Source of the DNA: Halobacteriovoraceae bacterium
GTDB lineage: Bacteria > Bdellovibrionota > Bacteriovoracia > Bacteriovoracales > Bacteriovoracaceae
DNA length: 64,000 nucleotides
Reading direction: 5' to 3'
Assembly: GCA_002713145.1 (NCBI GenBank)
Contig: PAVS01000019.1
Coordinates: 62,001-126,000 of the forward strand
Shown here: positions 35,245 through 44,579 of the stretch, piece after piece
Numbering within the stretch: the stretch's first letter is position 1
How the letters are laid out: each line of letters begins with the position of its first letter
Program-made: the position numbers and the translations under genes
The notes under the pieces: generated by a model
What the model saw: only the letters and a program-made list of their open reading frames with translations
Databases searched by the model: none
What the model was told of the DNA's origin: nothing

Positions 35245-37944
35245 TTAGAGCTGAGCTGGTTTTCTGTCTTCTAAAAGAGGTTCACGCTGGCTAGCTTTAG
35301 CGATAAATTTTGAGCGCAGAGAGCTCACAAAATAATTCACCACTTCTTGTTCACGTGACTCGAAATATGGATAGTGTTCATGATCACGCCAATCCATAAT
35401 GGCCTGATTAATGGCTTCACCAAAGCTATCGCGGATACAGTGATCGCGATATGGTTTGTTCTTATTGTTACCCACCACTTCAAAACGATCATAACAATCA
35501 TTTACAAGAGATTGGTAGCTCTCAGCTAGGTATTTGATCGCCACATTTCTATTATCAATCCATTGTTGTTGGAATTGAGCTTGAAGGGCTTTATTGATAT
35601 TTGGCTGAGTCACGAACTTAGTACAAATAGTACGACCATAGGTCTTATCCAGTTGTGGTTTGGAATGATAAAAATAGTTCTCAGGATAGAACTGAGAAAC
35701 TTTTTGCATACAAAGATTTTCAACTTGTTGATGAGAGAAAACCTCTTTCATAAGTTCATCATCTTTTTCAAAAGCACTCACAGCTTTCAGTCTAGCTTTG
35801 TGAAAGTATTGCTTAAAACGTTGTTTTTCAGAAAAATATTCTTCATCTAGAAGGTTATTGAGTGTCTGTAAAAGATTGCCTTCTAGAAAGCTTAATGCAA
35901 ATTCTTGTTCTTCATCGTTAAGCTTATACTCTTTGCGTTTTCCATCAATGAGTTGGAATGCTTTGAGATCAGTGAGTTGAATAAGTTCTGAGTCAATTTT
36001 ATCGTTGATACAGTTAATCAGTTTGGGATTCACGAAATAACGTCCCCCTGAAAATTTCATAGGGAGATTGAGATTAGACTTTAAGTCCATTCCACCTTGC
36101 TTGCAGCTATTCCACATTTTGTTCGCTGCTTGGTGAAGTCTCGCGGAAAAGGGTGCTAAGAAATGTTTAGCAGCTTCATTCGTGTTCTTTTTCACGTGAT
36201 CAAAAGGGTAGAGGGCTAATACATCTTCTTTAATAATGTTTCGATAATATTCAGAAGTCGTCTTATGTTTAGTGATCATTTGATCAACTTTCAAATTCAT
36301 CGTTTTAGTATAACAAGCTTGTACATCTTCTTTGGCAAAGCAGTTGATATAAAGAGTTTTAGGATCCACAGTTTGGATAAAATCATCTTTAACCAGTTGT
36401 CCGGTAAGAACATCTGGTCCATGTTTTTGGATTTCAATTTTTCTTTGTAGAATTTTTTCCAGTAAGTATTTGTTAACGTTCTCATCAAAACGCTTAGAGA
36501 GGTGAGCTAGTTTTCTATCGTTAAAAAATTCACAGCCTTCATAATGATCTTCTTGAATATTTTGTTTCAAAAAACTGATAAAAGCAGGCATTTTATTTTC
36601 GACACATTTATAAAGAGGGTGATCAAGAGATTTTACAATATCTTTTTGAAGAGCTTGAATATCTTGATCTTTAAGATTTTCTTCTAAACAATTTTTCCAA
36701 AGTCCTACTTCCTGTCTTGCCCAGGTATTTAAAGACTGATGAATATATTGCTTATAAAGACCTTCTGAATCAAAACTTAAACCATGAAAAATATGATCTT
36801 TAAGCCATTGGCGTAAATCATTAGGGGCTTTGGCCTTAAACTCATTTGGATTAAATCTATAATGAGCGATGGCCGTAGCTAGATGCTCTCCAGGGGAGCG
36901 TTTTAAGTCCATGTCAAAAACATAATTATTAGGAATATTATTTATCCAACGATATTCAAACCTATGACCGCGAGGGTTGAAATATGATTCTTTGAACCAA
37001 CTTCCAAAACTTTCCCACTGTTTATGAGTGGAGAGCTTGGCGAGTCCTTCTTTAAGGCCTTCATGTCGGTCTGCAAATTTTGCAATTTCTTTGGCCACCA
37101 CGAGATTGAATTTTTTTCTCTCACCCCATAAGCAGTTAGAGCCTAAAAGGATCTGACCATTTGGAAGGGAGAGAGAACAAATATGTGATTGATAACCTTC
37201 AATTTTAGCATTGCTTGGAATTTTGTGAATAGATTTAAGCAGCGGAATGAAAGTCAGCTTTTCTGGAAGACTTTTAGCTAAGAAATAAAAATTCTTAAGC
37301 TCGTTTGCTGAAAAGAGATAGTGATGAAAGCTATGTTTCTGTCCACTGTATTCTCCCGCTTCTACTGATTTTTGATTAGGTACATAATTAGACATGGCAA
37401 TAATACTTCCTGTCTTTAGATACCAATAATAGGCAAAATAACCTGAAAGCTCTGTGGGATCATTATAGATGGTGTTGAAAACACAAGCTACATTTCCCTT
37501 ACAAGCAGAGAAATCTAAGTTTTGATTTTTATCTCCTATAAGACCTTTATTATCTGCGAGCAGTTGAGCTCCAATAGAAGGAAGGCTGGTTAAATCGAGA
37601 CCGTAAAAATTTCCTTCTATAACACTGCCGGTTTGGTATTTGTTTTCAAGCTTATGCACTTCGCTTTTAATTTGTTTTAAATTTACAGTTTCAAAACCAC
37701 ACTGAAAGGAGCCGTTTTTTAAAGCTGCGGGTGAGCGATCAGAGAGTCTTTTTTGAACTTGCTGCCACTGGGTAAAGGTGGAGAGTTGTGATTGTTGAGA
37801 ATCATAAAAATAAAAAATCCCAGCCGGTGTGAGAAGCAGAACGATAAGAGCTGACCAAGCGACATTTTGCCAAACAGGATCTTTTTTAAATTTCTTTTGA
37901 GCAAGTTTATATTGTACTCGCCAGTATTTGCTATTCCACTGCAT
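35245..37944 (-). CDS. Large membrane-anchored protein of unknown function
   Basis: 899 residues. One membrane segment at about residues 29-47 (SALIVLLLTPAGIFYFY) after a basic N-terminus predicts a cytoplasmic tail and a large periplasmic domain. The rest is helical with about 18 scattered cysteines; many long charged helices suggest a scaffold. No catalytic motif is recognisable. AAGG lies nine bases before the ATG. The start overlaps the end of a BamE-like lipoprotein gene by 14 bases, so the two are one operon and may form one envelope complex. Confidence 0.65.
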   Translation of the reverse strand: MQWNSKYWRVQYKLAQKKFKKDPVWQNVAWSALIVLLLTPAGIFYFYDSQQSQLSTFTQWQQVQKRLSDRSPAALKNGSFQCGFETVNLKQIKSEVHKLENKYQTGSVIEGNFYGLDLTSLPSIGAQLLADNKGLIGDKNQNLDFSACKGNVACVFNTIYNDPTELSGYFAYYWYLKTGSIIAMSNYVPNQKSVEAGEYSGQKHSFHHYLFSANELKNFYFLAKSLPEKLTFIPLLKSIHKIPSNAKIEGYQSHICSLSLPNGQILLGSNCLWGERKKFNLVVAKEIAKFADRHEGLKEGLAKLSTHKQWESFGSWFKESYFNPRGHRFEYRWINNIPNNYVFDMDLKRSPGEHLATAIAHYRFNPNEFKAKAPNDLRQWLKDHIFHGLSFDSEGLYKQYIHQSLNTWARQEVGLWKNCLEENLKDQDIQALQKDIVKSLDHPLYKCVENKMPAFISFLKQNIQEDHYEGCEFFNDRKLAHLSKRFDENVNKYLLEKILQRKIEIQKHGPDVLTGQLVKDDFIQTVDPKTLYINCFAKEDVQACYTKTMNLKVDQMITKHKTTSEYYRNIIKEDVLALYPFDHVKKNTNEAAKHFLAPFSARLHQAANKMWNSCKQGGMDLKSNLNLPMKFSGGRYFVNPKLINCINDKIDSELIQLTDLKAFQLIDGKRKEYKLNDEEQEFALSFLEGNLLQTLNNLLDEEYFSEKQRFKQYFHKARLKAVSAFEKDDELMKEVFSHQQVENLCMQKVSQFYPENYFYHSKPQLDKTYGRTICTKFVTQPNINKALQAQFQQQWIDNRNVAIKYLAESYQSLVNDCYDRFEVVGNNKNKPYRDHCIRDSFGEAINQAIMDWRDHEHYPYFESREQEVVNYFVSSLRSKFIAKASQREPLLEDRKPAQL

Positions 37945-38389
37945 AGTACACGACCTTTATCACTTCATCTTTTGACTCGTCATAGACCACATTCACCCCA
38001 AGATTCGGGAGATCTAATTGCCATATATGTTCTGCTGCATAAAATTTGGTTTGAACTTTCTGAAATTTTTGTACTTTGCCTTTAAAATGTTGTCGCCAGA
38101 ACTGCAGTGACTTTTCATGACTGGCAGGCTGACGATGAATGGCCGTGACAATATTTTCATTTTTATTGAGTTGAACCAGAACATCTTCCCAAATCAGTAT
38201 TTCCTCGTGAGGATTAAAGCTTGAACTGGCTAATTCTGGGGTGATATTAGGCTCGCCCAAGTATTGTCTTACTTGGTTGATATCAGTTTTGCCCGGAACC
38301 ACACGAGCAATCTGGAATTGCCTAGTGCAACTAAAAAAGGTACAAAATATGAATGTGATAACGAAAGGTTTTGCTATCCTCATGTGCAT
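37931..38389 (-). CDS. Small lipoprotein, BamE/SmpA-like opening
   Basis: 152 residues; MHMRIAKPFVITFIFCTFFSC fits a lipoprotein signal (FFSC lipobox is imperfect) with Cys21 lipidated. VVPGKTDINQVRQYLGEPNI follows the 'i.pGmtk.eV...lG.P' pattern of the BamE/OmlA fold. The C-terminal half (about 95-152) is not in BamE. Start could be Met1 or Met3. First gene of the pair with the 899-residue protein. Confidence 0.6.
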   Translation of the reverse strand: MHMRIAKPFVITFIFCTFFSCTRQFQIARVVPGKTDINQVRQYLGEPNITPELASSSFNPHEEILIWEDVLVQLNKNENIVTAIHRQPASHEKSLQFWRQHFKGKVQKFQKVQTKFYAAEHIWQLDLPNLGVNVVYDESKDEVIKVVYYAVE

Positions 38390-38456
38390 CTTTTCGGAAT
38401 AATAAATAATTTATTTAATATGATTTAGATCTTATAAACTATTGAAATCGTTAGGT

Positions 38457-39317
38457 ATGAGTAAAAACAAAGTCTTAGCATGCATTCTTGGCCTTATCAC
38501 TTGTCTCGTTATAAGTGTAATCGTCTGGTATTTTACGTTAATTGGTAGAGCGCAAAAACTGACTGACCACTATCCCGTTTATTCCAAGCAAATGAATGAT
38601 TATCAATTAGTGGCCAAAAAGCCTGCTCATTGGGTTTCTTTAAAAAAAATATCCAACTCTTTGAAATGGGCGATTGTCTTAAGTGAAGACTGGGCATTCT
38701 ATGACCATCATGGAATTGATTTTAACCAACTTCAAAAAGCAATTGAGGAAAGTTTGGATGAGGGCAAACTGACTCGTGGGGCCAGCACTATCACTCAGCA
38801 GGTGGTAAAAAATGCTTTTCTCTCCCATGACAGAACCATTACCAGAAAAATCAAAGAAATTTTAATTGCCCAAGAACTTGAAACTATTCTCAGCAAAGAT
38901 CGTATTCTGGAACATTATTTAAATCTTATTGAATTAGGAAAAGGTATTTACGGGGTGAAGGCCGGGGCAAAGTTTTATTTTGATAAAGAGCCTCATGATA
39001 TTAATCCCAAAGAAGCTGCTTTTTTGGCCATGCTTCTTCCCAGCCCTAAACGTTATTCTCAAAGCTTCACAAAAAAAGAGCTTACGGATTTTGCTTCGAC
39101 TCAAATTACAAAGATTTTAGAGAAGATGAAAATAGCGAAAGTGATGAGCGAAGAAGAGTTAGAATATTATAAAAGCCACCCTTTAAGTTTTGAAAAAGGC
39201 ATGCAAGAAGATAATATTCTGGCCAACGATTATCTAGAAGAGAAATTAATCATGAATGATTTTGAAGAAGATATTTTCGCAAAAGAGCCTCCTGCAGATG
39301 CTATTTTGGAAGATTAA
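38457..39317 (+). CDS. mtgA: Monofunctional peptidoglycan glycosyltransferase (GT51)
   Basis: Polymerises lipid II into glycan strands at the outer face of the inner membrane. Membrane segment at about residues 7-27. GT51 motif 1 EDWAFYDHHGID with catalytic Glu near residue 79, then RGASTITQQVVKN (motif 2) and the KIKEILIAQELE and LNLIELGKGIYGVKAGAKFYF blocks. There is no transpeptidase domain. A ~50-residue acidic C-terminal tail is unusual. ATG 38457 is preferred over an upstream TTG (38442). It overlaps the convergent trmL by 17 bases. Confidence 0.92.
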   Translation: MSKNKVLACILGLITCLVISVIVWYFTLIGRAQKLTDHYPVYSKQMNDYQLVAKKPAHWVSLKKISNSLKWAIVLSEDWAFYDHHGIDFNQLQKAIEESLDEGKLTRGASTITQQVVKNAFLSHDRTITRKIKEILIAQELETILSKDRILEHYLNLIELGKGIYGVKAGAKFYFDKEPHDINPKEAAFLAMLLPSPKRYSQSFTKKELTDFASTQITKILEKMKIAKVMSEEELEYYKSHPLSFEKGMQEDNILANDYLEEKLIMNDFEEDIFAKEPPADAILED

Positions 39318-39780
39318 GCTGTCTGAGGCACTCGTAGGCAACTGTCGTTGCAGCATTTGATAAATTAAGTGACCGGATATTCTCGCTAAACATAGGAAGA
39401 GCATACATACGATCTTTATAGTCCTGATAAATTTCTTGAGCGAGTCCTTTGGTCTCTGATCCGAAGATAAGATAACTATTTTCGCTAAACTCTGCTTGAT
39501 AAATATGTTGCTCTTGATGGTTCTCAAAAAAATAGAGTTGAGATCGAAGGGGAGCTTCGTGTTCTAAAAATTCTTCGAAGCTATGGTATTCTTTTAAATC
39601 AACAAATTTCCAATAATCAAGTCCTGCGCGCCTCACTGCTTTTTCACTTAAATCAAATCCAAAAGGATGGATGAGAATAAGCCTCAGTCCTAGGGCCACG
39701 CAAGTGCGCCCGATACTCCCGGTATTTCCAGGAATCTCAGGCGCGACAAGCACTATATTAAATGGTTTTTTATTTACCAT
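39301..39780 (-). CDS. trmL: tRNA (cytidine/uridine-34-2'-O)-methyltransferase
   Basis: 159-residue SPOUT enzyme that methylates the wobble base of tRNA-Leu isoacceptors. NIVLVAPEIPGNTGSIGRTC is the N-terminal signature; LIFGSETKGL and RSLNLSNAATTVAYE form the knot and SAM site. The length is typical. It overlaps pepA upstream by 11 bases. Confidence 0.95.
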   Translation of the reverse strand: MVNKKPFNIVLVAPEIPGNTGSIGRTCVALGLRLILIHPFGFDLSEKAVRRAGLDYWKFVDLKEYHSFEEFLEHEAPLRSQLYFFENHQEQHIYQAEFSENSYLIFGSETKGLAQEIYQDYKDRMYALPMFSENIRSLNLSNAATTVAYECLRQLNLPK

Positions 39781-41278
39781 CAGTTAAAAGGTGATGAAGA
39801 GATCTTACAATGAGACCTGAACCACCCTTAGCAGGGCAGTAAGGAAGGTGGGATTGAGAATCACAAACTCCTGCAATATCGAGATGCGCCCATTTGATGT
39901 CATCTTTGATAAAGTTCTCTAAAAAGGCAGCCGCTGTAGCAGTTCCTGCTCTGGCCGGAGTTCCAATATTTTTAAGATCAGCAATTTTTGATTTCATGTC
40001 ATCGCGCCACTCATCAATAATAGGAAGCTCCCACATGTATTCATCTTGTTTCTGAGCAGAACCCAAAACCTTTTTCGTAAAAGACGAGTTATTTCCAAGA
40101 ACAGCACAAACTTGAGAACCTAGAGCGACTAAGCATGCTCCGGTTAAAGTTGCAGCATCGATAATAAAGTCTGGTTTTTGATCACAAGCATAGTCGAGAC
40201 AATCAGCAAGAACTAATCTTCCTTCTGCATCAGTGTTAAGAATCTCAACTGTTTTTCCACTTCTTCCCTTAACAATAGAATCAGGAACAGTGGCGTGAGA
40301 GTTCACCATATTATCAGTCATTCCTAAAATACAAGTGATTTTGTAAGGAGCATTGTTAAGAACTGCTGCTCTAAAAGCGCCATAAACAGTCGCAGAACCA
40401 CCCATATCAAATTTCATACCCATCATTGATCCACCAGGTTTAAGTGAGTATCCACCGGTATCGAATGTGAGGCCTTTACCTACCAAGGCATAATGTTTTG
40501 TATTTTTTGTGGTTTTCTTAGGAGTATAAGTGAGGTGAACTAATTGTGGTTGATAAGCGGAACCTGCGTTTACAGATAAAAAGAGGTTCATCTTTTCTTT
40601 TTTAAGATCAGCTTTATTCATGATCTTAACTTTAACACCCTTACCTTTGAGCGTTGTTTTAACATCCTTTTCAATTCTCTTAGCATATTCTTCAGAATGT
40701 AGAACATTAGGTGCTTCGTTTACGAGGTCGCGAGCGTAGTTCACACTTTCGGCTAAATTTGAAGAAGCAGAGATGACCTTATCTACCGACTTTTTAATTT
40801 TTTTATCAGGGCAGTAAAGACAAATTTCTTTAAATGAGTTTTTAGCAGGCTTTGCTTTATATTTATCAAACGCATAACTTGTAAGAGTTAATGATTCATT
40901 CATAAGTCCCAAAGTATCAGCGAGTTTTCCAATAGCATTGAAAGATCCAACGTCCATAGCCACGGAGTTATATTTTTCACCGGCGATAGACTTGTAAGCA
41001 CTAGCCGTGGCCCTACGAATACCTTCGGCTTTAGCCTTGGTTTTTTCTCCCATCCCAATCACTTTAACTGTTTGACCTTGAGAGTTAGTAAAAGCAAAAA
41101 CAGATCCACTGGCAGCTTTAAAATTTTTAGCGGCTTTAAGGGCTTCAAATTCTTTAAATAAATCTTTATGCGACCAAGAGTGAGTGACTCCTTTGCCATC
41201 TTTTTTGGCATAAGCTGCCACGACAATTGCATCAGCTTTGTCCCAATGTGTCGTATCAAAATCTACATGTAATTTCAT
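39770..41278 (-). CDS. pepA: Leucyl aminopeptidase (M17)
   Basis: 502 residues from the ATG at 41278, chosen for its SD AAGGAG six bases upstream; an ATG further up adds nine residues. It removes N-terminal residues from peptides with two metal ions. The family signature NTDAEGRLVLADCLDYA, the metal/catalytic Lys block VGKGLTFDTGGYSLKPGGSMMGMKFDMGG and DAATLTGACLVALG are all present. The N-terminal domain is Lys-rich. In a proteolytic lifestyle it would finish peptide degradation; that link is inferred. Confidence 0.95.
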   Translation of the reverse strand: MKLHVDFDTTHWDKADAIVVAAYAKKDGKGVTHSWSHKDLFKEFEALKAAKNFKAASGSVFAFTNSQGQTVKVIGMGEKTKAKAEGIRRATASAYKSIAGEKYNSVAMDVGSFNAIGKLADTLGLMNESLTLTSYAFDKYKAKPAKNSFKEICLYCPDKKIKKSVDKVISASSNLAESVNYARDLVNEAPNVLHSEEYAKRIEKDVKTTLKGKGVKVKIMNKADLKKEKMNLFLSVNAGSAYQPQLVHLTYTPKKTTKNTKHYALVGKGLTFDTGGYSLKPGGSMMGMKFDMGGSATVYGAFRAAVLNNAPYKITCILGMTDNMVNSHATVPDSIVKGRSGKTVEILNTDAEGRLVLADCLDYACDQKPDFIIDAATLTGACLVALGSQVCAVLGNNSSFTKKVLGSAQKQDEYMWELPIIDEWRDDMKSKIADLKNIGTPARAGTATAAAFLENFIKDDIKWAHLDIAGVCDSQSHLPYCPAKGGSGLIVRSLHHLLTDGK

Positions 41279-41363
41279 AAATACTCCTTTAAAGTAAATT
41301 CGCATTAGCTTATCAAAAACAGTAATTATTGTCTAAAGCGGCAGCATTTAGTACTCTTAATTT

Positions 41364-42497
41364 ATGTTAAAACTGTACTCTTCATACATTGCAGCAAATT
41401 TCATTCTGCCCTTTTTGGTGAGTACTGTTTTTTTCGTCAGCTTCCTGATGACCTTTGAGCTTTTCAGAATTATGAGCCTTATCTCCTCTGACGACATAAC
41501 CGTTTGGTTTATCCTGGGATTAATTTCTAATGTCATGACAACACTTGTGCCTATGGCTATTCCTGTCTCTATCTTTTTCTCAACTATTTTTTCACTGTCT
41601 CGAATGTCTGGAGATTCAGAATATATTGCGCTTCGAGCTGCAGGGTTACATAAATTTCATATTCTCAGGCCTTATTTGATTATAGCTGTGGTTGTGGCAA
41701 TCGTGGTTTACTTATTCAACCAGCAACTCGTTCCCAATGCCCATAAGATGGTTCGTAAAAAGATAAAAATTATTAGCTCGGCCAGCATTATTCAAGGTCT
41801 CAAGTCAGGACAGTTTTTTACCAGGCTTCCGAATACCACTATTTTTCCCACTGAGATGAATGAAAATACCAAAGAGTTTAAAGATATTTTTCTGCATATT
41901 TTTGATAATAAAAACAATGTGGATAAGGTTATTGTGGCAAAAAGTGGAAAAATTCTACACAAAAAAGACGAATCTACCGGTATCGAATCTTTTAAGCTGC
42001 TCTTGCGTGATGGAAATATTGTCAATGAAAGCCAAGTTTCCAATGATATAGAAAAAATTCTCTTTAAAGAATACCTCCTTCCTATCACCGAGAAGAGATT
42101 TTCTTACAAAACTTCAATGAAAGAAATTATGATGAATCAGCAAGAGCTTGAATCCTTTATTGACGGGGGACTGAAAGCAGCTGAGAAAAAAGGTTTTGAT
42201 AAAAAAGATTATATCAATGCTAATTACGAATATTGGAATAGACTCAATACGCCTATCATCTGTGTGCTTCTCACCTTTGTAGGCTTTGGCCTTGGTGTGA
42301 GTTCTAATCGGGGTAAGTCCAAAGGGGCCAGTGGTCAGGCCATCATGATTTTAATTGGATATTATTTTGTTTATTTTGCGTTGGTGAGTATTGCAAGAGA
42401 TGGAAAGCTACCCTTTTATATCGCTATGCTTATTCCCTTATCTTTTTTACTTTTTCTCGGTATTAAAAAATATCGGGCTATGGATTGGCAGAGTTAA
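41364..42497 (+). CDS. LptF/LptG-family LPS export permease
   Basis: 377 residues: three membrane segments near residues 10-120, a periplasmic beta-jellyroll-like domain (about 130-265), then three more near residues 290-370, which is the YjgP/YjgQ arrangement. It would form the inner-membrane part of the Lpt bridge with LptB. Segments FLMTFELFRIMSLISSDD and GDSEYIALRAAG are typical of the family. Which of LptF or LptG cannot be told; the second gene and LptB are not in the window. Ends two bases before the convergent rodZ stop. Confidence 0.88.
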   Translation: MLKLYSSYIAANFILPFLVSTVFFVSFLMTFELFRIMSLISSDDITVWFILGLISNVMTTLVPMAIPVSIFFSTIFSLSRMSGDSEYIALRAAGLHKFHILRPYLIIAVVVAIVVYLFNQQLVPNAHKMVRKKIKIISSASIIQGLKSGQFFTRLPNTTIFPTEMNENTKEFKDIFLHIFDNKNNVDKVIVAKSGKILHKKDESTGIESFKLLLRDGNIVNESQVSNDIEKILFKEYLLPITEKRFSYKTSMKEIMMNQQELESFIDGGLKAAEKKGFDKKDYINANYEYWNRLNTPIICVLLTFVGFGLGVSSNRGKSKGASGQAIMILIGYYFVYFALVSIARDGKLPFYIAMLIPLSFLLFLGIKKYRAMDWQS

Positions 42498-42499
42498 AC

Positions 42500-43687
42500 C
42501 TAGTTAGGTTTAGGCTGCATTTTGGCTCGATACTCTTTGGCTGAATAAGATTTTCCTTGATAAACAGGAAAAAGAGGCAAGACATGGTCTTTCGCCGCTT
42601 CTGGTGGAAAGATGAGACTTCTGACACCACTGTTCGTAGGATTCACTTCAATGAGTTCATTATTATAAAATATTTTCGTGGCACGATAATTACCTAGGAA
42701 AAGGAGCACTTCTTCTCCACTGAGATATAATTTTCGTCCTTGCTTAAGCACATATCTTTTAATATCGCCACCATCTGTTTGATAACTAATCCATGTGTCT
42801 CCACTGTCCGCTACCAAATAGACACTCTCAATACCTTCCCGATAAGCAATTTTTATACTCTGAGGAAGGAGTTCTTTTTTTATATCTTCAGCATTTTTAT
42901 TAATGGTAAACATATTGCTTGGAGCGGGGTAGAACTGTTCATAAGGAAGACTTCCAATCTCTCTAGTCACCTGTATTGTATTTTCAGCGCTCTCCGGCTT
43001 GGGTTCTGGCTTAGGCTCTTCTTTCTTTTTTTCTGGCCGAGGTTCGGTTTTCTCTTTTTTCGCTACGACGGGTGGAGCTTTTTCAACTTCTGCTGTTTCG
43101 TTTTCTTTGACTTCATCCGCAAGTTCTTGCGCGAATTTTTTTGCAGCCGCCATCTCGAGAAGATTTTCATTCGCTTCTTTTAAGACGGACTGAGGCTCCA
43201 CAATATTCTCAGTTTTATTCTCAGTGATTTCTTTGCGCTCAAAATTTAAGTCAGCAAACCAATTCACTAGCGCGTTGACAACAACGATGAGGATAAGAAG
43301 GACTCCAAGTCCTATCATAATATTTTTGTTGAAAAAACTCTGTACTATAGAAATGAGGCTTTCTTGAATTTCCTCTTGTCTTTTTTCTTCCTCTGAAGAA
43401 TTGAGTTCTATTTTTTGAGTTTGAACAACAGGTGCTTTTTTATTGATTTGATAAGTCGCATTTAAGCTGTCCATGGCTTGGTTTTGATCCAGCTTAACGA
43501 CCTTGGAATAACTTTTAACAAAGCCTCTTACATAAGCAATATTAGGTAAGTCTTGAAGATCGTTATTTTCTAAGGCCCTAAGAATATTAATATTAATCTT
43601 AGTCTTTTGAGCAACGTCTTCTAAGGTTAAGTCGCGAGCTTCGCGAGCATTTTTTAGTAATAGGCCAATTGAGTTGTTTTCTTCCAT
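42500..43687 (-). CDS. rodZ: RodZ-like cytoskeletal adaptor
   Basis: 395 residues. Residues 8-75 are a Cro/Xre-type helix-turn-helix of the RodZ class (REARDLTLEDVAQKTKI then YVRGFVKSYSK), one membrane segment at about 122-145, a Lys/Glu/Pro-rich linker (about 200-240) and a C-terminal domain matching DUF4115 (residues ~285-360, DSGDTWISYQTDGG). RodZ links MreB to the elongasome. It is encoded after the TPR lipoprotein with 30 bases between. Confidence 0.88.
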   Translation of the reverse strand: MEENNSIGLLLKNAREARDLTLEDVAQKTKININILRALENNDLQDLPNIAYVRGFVKSYSKVVKLDQNQAMDSLNATYQINKKAPVVQTQKIELNSSEEEKRQEEIQESLISIVQSFFNKNIMIGLGVLLILIVVVNALVNWFADLNFERKEITENKTENIVEPQSVLKEANENLLEMAAAKKFAQELADEVKENETAEVEKAPPVVAKKEKTEPRPEKKKEEPKPEPKPESAENTIQVTREIGSLPYEQFYPAPSNMFTINKNAEDIKKELLPQSIKIAYREGIESVYLVADSGDTWISYQTDGGDIKRYVLKQGRKLYLSGEEVLLFLGNYRATKIFYNNELIEVNPTNSGVRSLIFPPEAAKDHVLPLFPVYQGKSYSAKEYRAKMQPKPN

Positions 43688-43717
43688 ATTTCAATATTTT
43701 AGAAGAAAAATGAAAAA

Positions 43718-44530
43718 TTAAAAACTAGGAGTTAATATCTTCCTATCACTGTAGTCAAATTCTTCATTAGTTGATGATTTCAATTGATTAATTCGCTTCA
43801 ATTCATTTTTGGCCAAGTTAAAGTATTTACTGCTACTGAACTTTTCCATCACAAGATTGAGAGTCTGTTCAGCTTTGGGAAATTCCCCTAGCTTAACCAA
43901 TGCTTTTGCTTTGTGATAGTGAGGAATGGGGTTGTTATAGCAAGTTCCGTAAGTGGCATCAGTATACTTTTTAAGCGCATGCTTATAATTACCCTTCTTG
44001 AAATAATAATTTCCTAGCTGTTGATGAGCTGGGCAATAAGTATCATTTTCACGCAAAGCCTTGGCAAAATACTCAAGAGCCGACTGATCACGACCTTGCT
44101 GTAAGCTAAGCACACCTAAATTGTAGTAAGTTCTGAACTGGGCCATATAAGTGAGGTCTTCTAGAATTTCTAGATATAGTTTTTCTGCTCTTTTATAGTT
44201 TTTTGCTTTAAGTTCAATTGTCGCAAGATTCATCCTTGCCGCAGTATTTTTTGAGTCGAGTTCTAAAGACTTATTGATTAACTTGATAGCTCTATCTGTG
44301 GCCCCTTTAAAATAATAAGCCATCCCGAGGTTATTTAAAATATGAGTATTGTCAGGAATCATTCTATTGGCCTGTTGTAAGTGAGTGAGGGCAATAGTGT
44401 ATTCCCCATCGGCCAGTTCTTGAGTGCCTTGATTATAGAAAATCATCCCTTGCTTATCTTCTTTTCTCCGTTGGTTGGAAGCACAAGAAATGAGTCCTAT
44501 TAAGCATATAAGTGTGATGATATTTTTCAT
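43718..44530 (-). CDS. TPR-repeat lipoprotein (PilF/Tgl-like)
   Basis: 270 residues; MKNIITLICLIGLISC is a lipoprotein signal with lipobox LISC. About five TPR units follow (for example HILNNLGMAYYFKGATDRAIKLI and HQQLGNYYFKKGNYKHALKKY). The arrangement fits PilF/PilW/Tgl pilotins that help outer-membrane secretin assembly, or a general scaffold. No pilus genes are nearby, so the partner is unknown. Likely co-transcribed between an RlmD-type methyltransferase and rodZ. Confidence 0.75.
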   Translation of the reverse strand: MKNIITLICLIGLISCASNQRRKEDKQGMIFYNQGTQELADGEYTIALTHLQQANRMIPDNTHILNNLGMAYYFKGATDRAIKLINKSLELDSKNTAARMNLATIELKAKNYKRAEKLYLEILEDLTYMAQFRTYYNLGVLSLQQGRDQSALEYFAKALRENDTYCPAHQQLGNYYFKKGNYKHALKKYTDATYGTCYNNPIPHYHKAKALVKLGEFPKAEQTLNLVMEKFSSSKYFNLAKNELKRINQLKSSTNEEFDYSDRKILTPSF

Positions 44531-44579
44531 AAGTGTCTCCTTAGAGATAGTTTATGAAACAATGGGACGGGTTGTAAAA

